Source: JAJCYK01 sp965212195
GTDB taxonomy: Bacteria; Bacteroidota; Bacteroidia; Cytophagales; Cyclobacteriaceae
Direction: 5' to 3'
DNA length: 64,000 nucleotides
Assembly: GCA_965212195.1 (NCBI GenBank)
Contig: CBDBUW010000010.1
Location: 620,001-684,000, forward strand
Every line of letters begins with the position of its first letter. Within the stretch, counting starts at the first letter, position 1. The notes under the pieces were generated by a model. It was given only the letters and a program-made list of their open reading frames with translations. It ran no database searches and was not told where the DNA came from. This document shows positions 44,255-52,779 of the stretch, one piece after another. The position numbers and the translations under genes were made by a program.

Positions 44255-45621
44255 CAGATGATCTCAAAGTAGCGTTTTAATTCCCAATCTGTGACTACCG
44301 GGGCAAATTGTCGATGCTCCCAGCGGCGGGTGATAACGAAATGGTCTACAAAGTCTTCACCAAACAATTCCTGGGCAATTTCAGACTGAGCCATGGCTTC
44401 CGTAGCTGCCTGTAGACTATCCGGTAGCACTCCATTGCTTTTATCCGAATAACCGTTGCCCTTGGTAGGTTCTTGGTTTAGCTTTAATTCCTTACGGATT
44501 CCATATAATCCGGAAGCTAAGGCCGCAGCCATGGCCAGATAGGGATTGGCGTCGGAACCAGCTACTCGGGTCTCCAGGCGGGTAGATTTATCGCTGCCTG
44601 GAAGTGCCCGCAGAGCGGTAGTCCTATTGTCCAGACCCCAAGTTAAGGTGGTAGGCGCCCAGGCTCCCTCAACTAAGCGTTTATAGCTGTTGATGTTGGG
44701 CGCGTACATGGGTAAAATGTAGGGAAGGCAGTGTAATTGTCCGGCGATGAATTGCTCCATCATTTTACTCATACCCTTCCGGCCATTTTCATCATGAAAC
44801 AAGTTTTTAGTACCGTCTGCATCCCATAGACTTTGATGGATATGACCGCTGCATCCTGGATAATCCACGTTCCACTTAGCCATAAAACTTGCCATATAGC
44901 CATGTCGGTAAGCAATCTCTTTCACTCCGGTTTTGAACAGCACCGCCCGGTCGGCCGCGGTAAGTATATCTGAATATTTAATGGCAGCTTCGTAAACACC
45001 GGGGCCGGTCTCTGTATGCAGACCCTCAATGGGAATACCAAACTCTTCCAATTGATTGAAGATGTCATGAAAATAGGTGCTTTTCATAGAACTTCGCAGA
45101 ATGGAATACCCAAACATACCGGGGGTTAAGGGTCTGATCCCGGAAAAACCTTTGTCATGCAATTCCTGCGGAGTCTCTTCAAAATTAAACCACTCGAATT
45201 CCTGGGAGAAAACAGGCACAATTCCGATGCTCAAAGCACCTTCATGGATCCTCTTGAGCAAGGAGCGGGGGCAAACATAGGCCTCGCCAAAATCTGCCAG
45301 GACCATTGGCAATCCTTGCTCCCATGGTATTTTGCGGATGGTAGAGGGGTCGATTTGAGCTGGCGCATCGGGATACCCGCTATGCCACCCCGTGAATTTG
45401 GTGTTGTCATAGGCGACATCGGCAGCGTCCCAACCAAACACCACATCACAAAATCCAAATCCAAATCCACCCTCAGCGATACTTATAAACTTTTCCGTGC
45501 TTACCAATTTACCACGCAATATGCCATCGATATCGGTAACCGCTAGTTTCACTTTATTGGTTTTGCTTTCCTTGACGAGTTTCATCATCTCCTCAGCCTG
45601 CTTACTATTGCTTGTAGCCAT
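44254..45621 (-). CDS. Gamma-glutamylamide synthetase (PuuA/GlnA4-like)
   Basis: A 455-residue protein of the glutamine synthetase superfamily. The catalytic domain has GHIHQSLWD, the Arg-rich LETRVAGSDANPYLAMAAALASG block and the N-terminal beta-grasp (TDIDGILRGKLVS). The sequence follows PuuA/GlnA4-type ligases, which join glutamate to an amine with ATP, rather than housekeeping glutamine synthetase: the regulatory Tyr loop of adenylylated enzymes is not seen. With the neighbouring alcohol dehydrogenase and ethanolamine-type permease it probably makes gamma-glutamylethanolamide. Confidence 0.88.
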   Translation of the reverse strand: MATSNSKQAEEMMKLVKESKTNKVKLAVTDIDGILRGKLVSTEKFISIAEGGFGFGFCDVVFGWDAADVAYDNTKFTGWHSGYPDAPAQIDPSTIRKIPWEQGLPMVLADFGEAYVCPRSLLKRIHEGALSIGIVPVFSQEFEWFNFEETPQELHDKGFSGIRPLTPGMFGYSILRSSMKSTYFHDIFNQLEEFGIPIEGLHTETGPGVYEAAIKYSDILTAADRAVLFKTGVKEIAYRHGYMASFMAKWNVDYPGCSGHIHQSLWDADGTKNLFHDENGRKGMSKMMEQFIAGQLHCLPYILPMYAPNINSYKRLVEGAWAPTTLTWGLDNRTTALRALPGSDKSTRLETRVAGSDANPYLAMAAALASGLYGIRKELKLNQEPTKGNGYSDKSNGVLPDSLQAATEAMAQSEIAQELFGEDFVDHFVITRRWEHRQFAPVVTDWELKRYFEII

Positions 45622-45763
45622 GAAATTGGTGGTTTTTCCTATGGCCTAATTTACTGAAAAAATAGAGCTAATATCAATGGATAAGTTTTAGGGTTGATTT
45701 TTAGTGTACCAGGCTATGGTAAAGAACGTCAATGATCATCTCCACAATTTGCCCTGGAGCTGC

Positions 45764-45812
45764 GAATTGCGAATTGTTAATTGCTAATTGTTAATTGCTA
45801 ATTGCTAATTGC
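45764..45812. repeat. AATTG-type heptamer array 3 (7 units)
   Basis: Seven tandem 7-base units of the form (G/T)AATTG(C/T) run from 45764 to 45812. The last units overlap the stop codon of the porin-like gene, so its final residues are read from the array. Same motif family as arrays 1 and 2. Confidence 0.8.
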
Positions 45813-46701
45813 GTTCAATCAACTCGGCTGAAGGTTTTTTCCCGAAGGGAATGGTAACTCCCAGCCAAGGAATAAATACCACTTCATCAGTATCAATAGG
45901 TATAAAACCTCCAAAATCCAGTCCCACTTTACCAATTATACGCCTGCCGCCCAGGGACAGCAAACCAAATGTTTCGCTACCCACATCTATGAAATAGTTT
46001 TCCGTGAGTATGTAGCCACGGGGTCCGGTACGCAGCATTCCGCTGACGGTAATGGTAGGAGTACTGGCCGTTTCACCTCCTCCGTATCCCCAACCCAAGC
46101 CAATACTGATATTCCTGTCTTTGGAACCAAAGGTGGTGATGCCGTAGAGAATCCCAAAGCCGGATTCGTCCTCGCCTATTACAGTCCCAACTAGAGCTCC
46201 TACTCCCAGATTAACTTTGTCTCTGGCGATGGGAATGGAAACTTTTGGAGTGATCCATACTGGTGTGGAGGCACCTCCAAAAAAGAACAGCGGTAATACC
46301 CCTCCCCCGATTGAAATGTTATCGGTAATGCCATAAGCTACCTGGTTGAACAACACCCAAACGTTTTGATAATACCCTTCCCCCTTTTTTAAACCATATC
46401 CGTTGGATGTCCATAAATACCGGGTAGCCTGGGGGTTTTCAAACCAGTAACCACCCTTCCTGAATTTGTTAGGATCTATAGCCTGTATTACAGAAATGTC
46501 GCTAACCACTATGGTTATTTCGCCAATGTTAGCGGTTTTTAACAATATTTTTCCAGGTTCTCTATTGATAACGGTTCCTGTATAAACATTCCCATCCTTG
46601 GTGGTGATTCGGTAAGCCGTAGTGTCGTTCAGATCTTGTGCGAAGGTGGTTTGAAACGACGCCATGAAACAAAGAACCAGGGCCAGATGAAAGATTTTCA
46701 T
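45805..46701 (-). CDS. Outer-membrane beta-barrel-like protein, possible porin
   Basis: A 298-residue protein with a Sec signal ending in FAQ (residue 21). Residues 30-85 form an SH3-like beta domain (YTGTVINREPGKILLKTANIGEITIVVSDIS); the rest alternates short strands with glycine-rich turns (ISIGGGVLPLFFFGGAS, ISIGLGWGYGGGE), typical of a small outer-membrane barrel, and similar proteins recur in Bacteroidota. Placed between the ethanolamine-type permease and the ligase, it may be an entry porin. The C-terminus is polar rather than ending in Phe. Function not shown. Confidence 0.75.
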   Translation of the reverse strand: MKIFHLALVLCFMASFQTTFAQDLNDTTAYRITTKDGNVYTGTVINREPGKILLKTANIGEITIVVSDISVIQAIDPNKFRKGGYWFENPQATRYLWTSNGYGLKKGEGYYQNVWVLFNQVAYGITDNISIGGGVLPLFFFGGASTPVWITPKVSIPIARDKVNLGVGALVGTVIGEDESGFGILYGITTFGSKDRNISIGLGWGYGGGETASTPTITVSGMLRTGPRGYILTENYFIDVGSETFGLLSLGGRRIIGKVGLDFGGFIPIDTDEVVFIPWLGVTIPFGKKPSAELIERN

Positions 46702-46762
46702 AGTAGTTGAGCCATGTTAACCTTAGTTAATTTAACCATTAATAATTAACTATTACGGATAA

Positions 46763-48088
46763 TTAGTGGGCTGCCTTTCTTAATACCACCATATAATACC
46801 ACAAATACGATAGCGCCAACATTCCAAAAAACACCAAGGCCAATATTGGATTATATACACTCATAGCTATTAAGGCAATTACCGCGATAGCCAAGGCTAC
46901 AGCCGGAAAAACGGGGTACAACGGTACTTTAAAGGGCCTCTCCATCTGTGGCTCTTTGCGCCTGAGGGCAAATAGAGAGATCATGCTAACGATGTATAAA
47001 CTGAGGGCTCCAAAACAGGCTATGGTAATAATCTCACCAGTTTTCCCGGTAAGCAGTGCGATTATCCCTATACCCATGTTGAATATTAAAGCGATGGCAG
47101 GAGTTCGAAACTTCTCATGCACTTTACCTAAGATCTTGGGGGCAAAACCCTCTTTCCCAAATTCATAGGTAGCACGACCCGCGGCCAGAATAATGCCATG
47201 GAAAGAGGCAATTAGTCCAATAAGTCCCACCGAGATCAGCAGGTGATATAAAAAATGGCTCTCCCCAACCACCTGCCTCAAAGCTAAAGGCAAAGGACTG
47301 TCTGAAGGTGCTGCCCCGGGTTCAGGATACACCACCGATTCCCAACCTCCCACACCTACGGAACTGGTGAACGTTAAGAGACACAATACCACCAAAGTTA
47401 CTATTGCCGAACCAAAACCGATCAAAACATTGCGCTGTGGGTTAATCGTTTCTTCGGCCACGTTGGCCACTCCTTCTATGGCCAGGAAAAACCAAATGGC
47501 AAATGGAATCGCTGCGAATGCTCCTTCATATCCATGGGGCAAAGCATTGTAGGTGAGATTTTCCAGTTTAAATTCCGGCAGGGTTACCCCAGCAAAGATC
47601 AACAATTCTGCCACCGCTAGGATGGTAATTAGCAGTTCGAAGGTGGCGGCAGCTTTTACCCCATAAATATTCAATCCGGTAAAAATAACATAGGAGATAA
47701 TAGCAATAGCCATTATGGGAATGGCAGGCATGAATATGTTGAAATAGGCCCCCATGGCAAAAGCGATGGCCGGTGGTGCAAAAATAAATTCAATATTCTG
47801 GGCCATGCCTGCCAGAAATCCCCAACGTTTACCCAAAGCTCTGTGGGCATAGTCAAAGGCTCCTCCTGCCTTGGGAATAGCGCACGCCAACTCGGTATAC
47901 CCGAAGGTGAAGGTCACGTACATAATGATGATAAACAGGGTGGCAATTCCCAATCCCAGGGTACCTCCTTTCTCGAGACCTAGGTTCCATCCAAAGTACA
48001 TACCGGAAATCACGTATCCTACACCCAGGCCCCACAGCATTAAGGGACCTAAAGTACGCTTTAGCTTTCCGGAATTTTCAGCGGACAT
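46763..48088 (-). CDS. APC-family ethanolamine-type permease
   Basis: A 441-residue permease with 12 membrane segments. The N-terminal stretch (LGPLMLWGLGVGYVISG, then FTFGYTELACAIPKAGGAF and AQNIEFIFAPPAIAFAMGAY) closely follows the ethanolamine permease (Eat/EutP) branch of the amino acid-polyamine-organocation family. It probably imports ethanolamine or a similar amino alcohol by proton symport. It is the second gene in the operon, after the M28 peptidase (9 nt gap). Confidence 0.88.
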   Translation of the reverse strand: MSAENSGKLKRTLGPLMLWGLGVGYVISGMYFGWNLGLEKGGTLGLGIATLFIIIMYVTFTFGYTELACAIPKAGGAFDYAHRALGKRWGFLAGMAQNIEFIFAPPAIAFAMGAYFNIFMPAIPIMAIAIISYVIFTGLNIYGVKAAATFELLITILAVAELLIFAGVTLPEFKLENLTYNALPHGYEGAFAAIPFAIWFFLAIEGVANVAEETINPQRNVLIGFGSAIVTLVVLCLLTFTSSVGVGGWESVVYPEPGAAPSDSPLPLALRQVVGESHFLYHLLISVGLIGLIASFHGIILAAGRATYEFGKEGFAPKILGKVHEKFRTPAIALIFNMGIGIIALLTGKTGEIITIACFGALSLYIVSMISLFALRRKEPQMERPFKVPLYPVFPAVALAIAVIALIAMSVYNPILALVFFGMLALSYLWYYMVVLRKAAH

Positions 48089-48097
48089 CTAAGATAT

Positions 48098-49759
48098 CTA
48101 TGGATTCATATAACCTTCACGAATAGCCTTAAACTCCGATCCCTCTTTCCATTGAGGGAAGTTGGCTTCGTTGGCGATCTTATTGCCAATAAGATAAAAC
48201 AACTGGGCGTCCTCAACCATCCCTCCTAAGTCCCAGGATTCAGGGTTATACTCGTCGAAGGGTTTATGGTATCGTTCAGCGGTATAGGCCTGTTTGCGCG
48301 CGGTACCCCATTCCTTGCCATTTTCACGGCTGTCCAATCCTCCTTCTGCGTATAGTGCAGGTATACCGATCTTGGCGAAACTAAAGTGATCGGAACGGAA
48401 AAAATATCCTTTTTCGGGCTCCTGATCGGGGACAATATAGCGATCCTGACTGCTGGCCATTTCTTCTGCATAATCATCTAGTTCAGATTGTCCATGACCA
48501 ACTACGATAACATCTTTGGTGGCGCCATAGCTGCCCAATGCATCAATATTGAGATTGGCTACGGTCTTTTCCGGGGGGTAAATAGGATTAGCCGCATAAT
48601 ATGCGGAACCTAACAAGCCCTGCTCTTCTGCAGTTACCATTAAGAAAGCTACGCTGCGTTTAGGCAGGGCGCCTTCCTGCATAAATGCCTGGGCTATTTC
48701 CAGCAGGCAAGCTACTCCGCTGGCATTATCTTCAGCTCCGTTGTATATGGAGTCCCCATCGATGGGCTCCCCAACACCCATATGATCCCAGTGTGCTGAA
48801 TAAATAATGTATTCGTCGGGCCGTTCTGTTCCCGGTACCACCCCAATGACGTTTCTGGAAACGTCCTCTTTTAAGACATTATCCAATCCTATGCTCACGG
48901 TGGTGGCCAGGGGGACAGCCTGAAATTCCTCTGACTTTGCCTGGTCCAACAACGACTGATCCAATCCCGAAGCTGCCAACAACTCCTGGGCTACACCCAA
49001 GGTGATCCATCCTTCGATAGCACAACGGGACAGGTTGTTGTCCGCCGCTTTCAGGTATTGATTGGGACCGGACCATCCTCCTCTAACAACTGCCCAGGGA
49101 TACCCCGCGGGACCATCGTCATGAATGATCAAAATACCTTCCGCTCCCTGCCTGGCAGCCTCTTCATATTTGTAGGTCCACCGTCCATAATAGGTCATGG
49201 TGTTACCCTTGAAGAAAGTTTCATCATCTGAGCCGTAGCCGGGGTCATTGACCATAACCACTACCGTCTTGCCCTCTACATCCAGGCCTTGGTAGTCGTT
49301 CCAGCCATACTCCGGGGCTACGATGCCATATCCTGCAAACACCATTTCTGAGTCGTTCACCTGTACTTGTGCTTGTACTCGCCGCGTTAGTGCCACAAAC
49401 TCGTCCAAATAGATAAGCTCCCGATCACCCTGGGGTCCTTTGATGACCATGGGTCCCTGGGGAGTGGCGTTGATCTCTACTAATGGCACCTCTTGCTCGT
49501 AACTAAGGCCATTACCGGGATCTACTCCCAATTCTTTAAAAGCGCTGATCATGTAGTTGACCGTCTTCTCCTCTCCTTCTGTAAAGGGCATCCGCCCTTG
49601 AAAATCATCGGAGGCTAATGTTTCGATATGGGATGCTATGCCCGACTCTTCAATTAGTTCCACTGGGGGTGTATGTTGTTCCTGAGAGGGGTTCTGACAT
49701 ACACTTAGAGCAAGCAGTACCGCAGCGCCAGTGCTGTAGAGAAAGTATTTTCTGATCAT
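48098..49759 (-). CDS. M28 family aminopeptidase with PA domain
   Basis: A 553-residue exported zinc peptidase. The lipobox is weak (LLALSVC). A PA domain sits around residues 130-240; the catalytic part has the five zinc ligands in SAHWDHMG, GAEDNASG, TAEEQGLLGS, NIDALG and SDHFSF. It resembles aminopeptidases that trim N-terminal residues from peptides. It is the first gene of the run and only 9 nt upstream of the permease; its link to amine degradation is not obvious. Confidence 0.9.
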   Translation of the reverse strand: MIRKYFLYSTGAAVLLALSVCQNPSQEQHTPPVELIEESGIASHIETLASDDFQGRMPFTEGEEKTVNYMISAFKELGVDPGNGLSYEQEVPLVEINATPQGPMVIKGPQGDRELIYLDEFVALTRRVQAQVQVNDSEMVFAGYGIVAPEYGWNDYQGLDVEGKTVVVMVNDPGYGSDDETFFKGNTMTYYGRWTYKYEEAARQGAEGILIIHDDGPAGYPWAVVRGGWSGPNQYLKAADNNLSRCAIEGWITLGVAQELLAASGLDQSLLDQAKSEEFQAVPLATTVSIGLDNVLKEDVSRNVIGVVPGTERPDEYIIYSAHWDHMGVGEPIDGDSIYNGAEDNASGVACLLEIAQAFMQEGALPKRSVAFLMVTAEEQGLLGSAYYAANPIYPPEKTVANLNIDALGSYGATKDVIVVGHGQSELDDYAEEMASSQDRYIVPDQEPEKGYFFRSDHFSFAKIGIPALYAEGGLDSRENGKEWGTARKQAYTAERYHKPFDEYNPESWDLGGMVEDAQLFYLIGNKIANEANFPQWKEGSEFKAIREGYMNP

Positions 49760-50042
49760 AATAAAGATGTGATAATGAGCCGTAAATAACTCTAATTCTG
49801 AACGGAAATAAAAGATTCGTCCCTAAAGAAAAAATGCCAGCCTTCCGGCTGGCATTGGTTTTACACCTGTTCGCTTATTTCACAGAAGCCTTGTTTCAGG
49901 CTATAAGTTCTTTGTCTTCATATAAGCAGAGAACATGCCAGAAATGAATACAATTGTTTAACTCTTTAGTATTCAGGATTTTAAATTTTAAACCAAGATC
50001 TCGATTGTTTCAATGTGACATACCTACCATCTCATAATGAAA
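49760..50042. other. Spacer with terminator; otherwise nothing recognised
   Basis: A 283-bp gap between the M28 peptidase start and the glycosyltransferase stop. Apart from the terminator at 49833-49856 it holds an AT-rich stretch with a small hairpin (GCCTTGTTTCAGGC). A small RNA is possible but no family was recognised. Confidence 0.3.
49833..49856 (-). terminator. Rho-independent terminator of the vWA/toroid operon
   Basis: AATGCCAGCC (49833-49842) and GGCTGGCATT (49847-49856) form a perfect 10-bp stem with a TTCC loop (GGAA on the minus strand). Minus-strand transcripts then run into TTTTTCTTT. It lies 187 nt beyond the glycosyltransferase stop. Confidence 0.7.
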
Positions 50043-50744
50043 CTATACTCTGGGAAAAGGGACCATTTTTAAGTAAAGTCTCACCAGATTCTGCTGCGAA
50101 AGCCCGAACTTATAAAACAGGTAAAGTATGAAGTAGGCAAGTTGCAATCGAAAAGGCCCGTTCTGCCGATATTTACGGGCCGAGGTTATGACTTGACTTG
50201 GCAACACCACAAATTGTTTCTTCTGGCAAACTCTATCTATAATATCCTGATCTTCAAATACTTTCATGCTATTATTGAATCCCCCACTTGTATCGAAAAT
50301 ACGTCGTTCAATAAACAAACTTTGATCACCGAAACGCAGCAGGTTAAGATTAAAACGGGTAAACCAGCTATTGAATGAAAGAAACCAATGGGACCAATCA
50401 AACTTAAGTCTAAAACAGCCTATTTTATATCCACGGGCATGTGCTTCCCATATCTGCTGGGCAAATCCACAGGGCGGAATCGTATCGGCATGCAGAAAGT
50501 AGAGTATCTCACCTTGAGCCTGAGCAGCTCCTAGATTCATTTGTAAAGCTCGCCCCCGCCGCGGACTATGTACCACTAACGCACCGGCTCTCCGTGCTTC
50601 ATTTGCCGTGCCATCCTCACTATTGCCATCCACTACTATGATCTCCCGTGCCAAAGGGTAAGAGGGTTCCCTCTTGAGGAGCCCTATGAGAGGCCCGATG
50701 TGTTGCACCTCATTTAAGGTGGGAATGATTATACTGATCTTCAA
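50043..50744 (-). CDS. Family 2 glycosyltransferase (TIGR04283 type)
   Basis: A 233-residue GT2 enzyme with the nucleotide-sugar site DGNSEDGTANEARRAGA, the LHADTIPP metal motif and the GRALQMNLGA segment that define the TIGR04283 group. Short C-terminal hydrophobic helices (AYFILYLFYKFGL) may touch the membrane. It transfers a sugar to an unknown acceptor. It overlaps the DUF6503 gene by 4 nt. Confidence 0.88.
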   Translation of the reverse strand: MKISIIIPTLNEVQHIGPLIGLLKREPSYPLAREIIVVDGNSEDGTANEARRAGALVVHSPRRGRALQMNLGAAQAQGEILYFLHADTIPPCGFAQQIWEAHARGYKIGCFRLKFDWSHWFLSFNSWFTRFNLNLLRFGDQSLFIERRIFDTSGGFNNSMKVFEDQDIIDRVCQKKQFVVLPSQVITSARKYRQNGPFRLQLAYFILYLFYKFGLSQQNLVRLYLKMVPFPRV

Positions 50745-51481
50745 AGAGGCTCCACGTTTATTTGCTCCAATTCAATCTTAGAAAGCAACTTTAGGGCGCC
50801 GGCCTCATATAGACTGTCATATGCTGTCAAAGGAAAATCCTCTGCTACCTGCTGGTAGTTTTCATAATCGGTAAATTTTAGACCGTTTATTTCCCGTTGG
50901 TTGTAGGGTGCTCGAAACCGCTTGCCACCGCCATCTGTGAAGTACAGATAGGCCAGGTAGTCCATAGTCTTGCGCTCTTTATGGATCCAGTAGACAAATT
51001 GGTCCTGGAAATCCTCTCCTCCACCTTCCTGCTGGAATGTAACCTCTATTTTATAATAGAGCTCCCCCTTAATGATAGCTTCACCTAAGTACTTCTTTAC
51101 CACCGCCGGATCATTTAATCGATAGGGCAGTAAGGCGAAGTAAGCCACGGAGTTAACCGAACGGGTGTAGGCGGCCGTTTTTTTTACGGTATCGGTTATG
51201 TCCTTTTCGTTCAGGTATCTTTTGAAACCTTCGTTGTTAAGTATGTCCCGGATCTTGCCGGTGCTGTCTTCAAAGTGCCGTTCGTATTGAAACAGTCCAT
51301 TTTGGTGACGCAATACATAGTGCCGATCCCTGAAATCGAAGGACACCTGTACATTCTCGTATTGGCTTCCCCCATGAGTTTCAATAGCGGCATCAATAAT
51401 GGACTGCGCATCCGGAGTTTTCTGACAGGCAACCAAAACACCTAAAACCAGCCAAATAAATATGTTCCCCAAGTATTTCAT
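50741..51481 (-). CDS. DUF6503 family lipoprotein
   Basis: A 246-residue protein starting at ATG 51481 (MKYLGNIFIWLVLG) with a lipobox LVAC (Cys19). The rest is a LolA/outer-membrane-lipoprotein-like beta sheet (THGG, YFALLPYRLNDP, YWIHKERKTMDYLAYLYF) that matches DUF6503. Members may carry lipids. The earlier Met 19 codons upstream does not add a signal and is rejected. Confidence 0.85.
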   Translation of the reverse strand: MKYLGNIFIWLVLGVLVACQKTPDAQSIIDAAIETHGGSQYENVQVSFDFRDRHYVLRHQNGLFQYERHFEDSTGKIRDILNNEGFKRYLNEKDITDTVKKTAAYTRSVNSVAYFALLPYRLNDPAVVKKYLGEAIIKGELYYKIEVTFQQEGGGEDFQDQFVYWIHKERKTMDYLAYLYFTDGGGKRFRAPYNQREINGLKFTDYENYQQVAEDFPLTAYDSLYEAGALKLLSKIELEQINVEPL

Positions 51482-51575
51482 GCTTTCATAACAAATTGAC
51501 GATACAAAAATTCCCCTTGCACCAAACTCTAGGGCCAATTTACAGGAAATTAATGGTAGAAAATACCAGAGAACT

Positions 51576-52772
51576 TCAGATCCCCACCAAATTAGCCGCT
51601 AAAGCCTGTTGGGAGTGCTGGAGTTGTCGAATTTCACGACAGTTGTTTAAAGCGGTCACCGCCATGGTGGTGGTTAATAGTGGATCGTCTTCTTTACTAA
51701 TAGCACCAATAGGGTTGACGAAGCTCCCGTCAGCCCGCTGCTTTTGCCCCAACCACCGAGGGATGTCTGAAACCCAGTCATGCTGGTATTGGGCCTGTCG
51801 ATAGACTTCCGTGCGTGCCATGATATGATAATATTGCATAGCCCGGGCCCAGGTTTGTGCTTGTTCATTAAGATGGTCCCATTTATCCCATGAAGGGTGC
51901 CTTATCAACCATTCCAGGGCATCTTTTGATTCTTCACGCCCGGTCCCAAAAACCTGCCAGGCCAGAAACCCATCACAAGTAGCGGTGGGATAGCTCATAA
52001 ACTGCCCGGTAAGATCCTGTTGGCCTTTATTGGCTCCTAAAATAACCGGAGAATAGTAAAATCCTCCGTCATACCCGGCATTTAGAGTATCGATCAACAA
52101 GGCCGGCTGGGGTCGTGTTTCCTGGGGATGCTTTTGTAGCAAGTACAAGAAATGTTGACTTTTACCTTTCAGGGAATCCATAGCATATCCCGATACCTGC
52201 AAAGCTTGCAACACACGGCGAGTATGACTAAGGTCTACCTGACCATGTTCACCCCAAGCCAGATCTTCACCAAATCCCCAACCTCCATAGATGAGGTGGT
52301 GAGGTTCGATGCCCCGGTATTCCGAAAATTGCTGGGAAACTAGGTATTGCTGGAGCTTTTGTATCCGGGGCTGATCCTCCAGGCTGCCATATCGGCTCAG
52401 CACCATCAGTGCATAGGCGGAGCTGTAATTGGGGTATTCCAGGATATCCTGATCCGCTTTCCCCAGATGTCCGTATTGGTCAACTTGCCTGCGCAAAAAA
52501 TTCATGGCCCTTTGAATTTTTCGGGGCTCTTTTTTATAAATGCTATCGGGTACTTCCATTAAGGCCCACAATACAAAAGGGGTAAGAGCCTGACCCCCCT
52601 TCAACAATGCATGTGTCTCACTATGCCAGGCTCCATCCCTTTGTTGTCGGTCCCATAAGTAGCTGCAAGCGTCGGACAAGGCAGGCTCCCCCAGCCCCAT
52701 CGGTCCGCGCTTACAGCTCATAAGGACCATCAAGACCATTACGGTCGAAATTATAAGTGACCTTAAACTCAC
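51576..52772 (-). CDS. Prenyltransferase/squalene-oxidase-repeat toroid, lipoprotein
   Basis: A 398-residue alpha/alpha-toroid protein with a lipoprotein-like signal (LMVLMSC, Cys20). QW-type repeats such as QQRDGAWHSE and QKRADGSFVNP, plus GFLAWQVFGTG, mark the terpene-cyclase/prenyltransferase repeat fold. There is no DxDD or DDTA catalytic motif, so cyclase activity is unlikely; a binding or scaffold role is more likely. It lies 7 nt downstream of a second toroid gene. Confidence 0.82.
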   Translation of the reverse strand: MSLRSLIISTVMVLMVLMSCKRGPMGLGEPALSDACSYLWDRQQRDGAWHSETHALLKGGQALTPFVLWALMEVPDSIYKKEPRKIQRAMNFLRRQVDQYGHLGKADQDILEYPNYSSAYALMVLSRYGSLEDQPRIQKLQQYLVSQQFSEYRGIEPHHLIYGGWGFGEDLAWGEHGQVDLSHTRRVLQALQVSGYAMDSLKGKSQHFLYLLQKHPQETRPQPALLIDTLNAGYDGGFYYSPVILGANKGQQDLTGQFMSYPTATCDGFLAWQVFGTGREESKDALEWLIRHPSWDKWDHLNEQAQTWARAMQYYHIMARTEVYRQAQYQHDWVSDIPRWLGQKQRADGSFVNPIGAISKEDDPLLTTTMAVTALNNCREIRQLQHSQQALAANLVGI

Positions 52773-52779
52773 CTTGCTG

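Noticed and set aside
44254..45621. A putrescine (Puu) operon reading for the ligase and its neighbours.
   Set aside because: PuuB-type amine oxidase is absent, an alcohol dehydrogenase takes the second place, and the permease resembles ethanolamine permeases. Substrate tests could still change this.
40218..45812. The heptamer arrays as a CRISPR or transposon end.
   Set aside because: Units are 7 bases without spacers, and no transposase or cas gene is nearby; they fit short tandem repeats.
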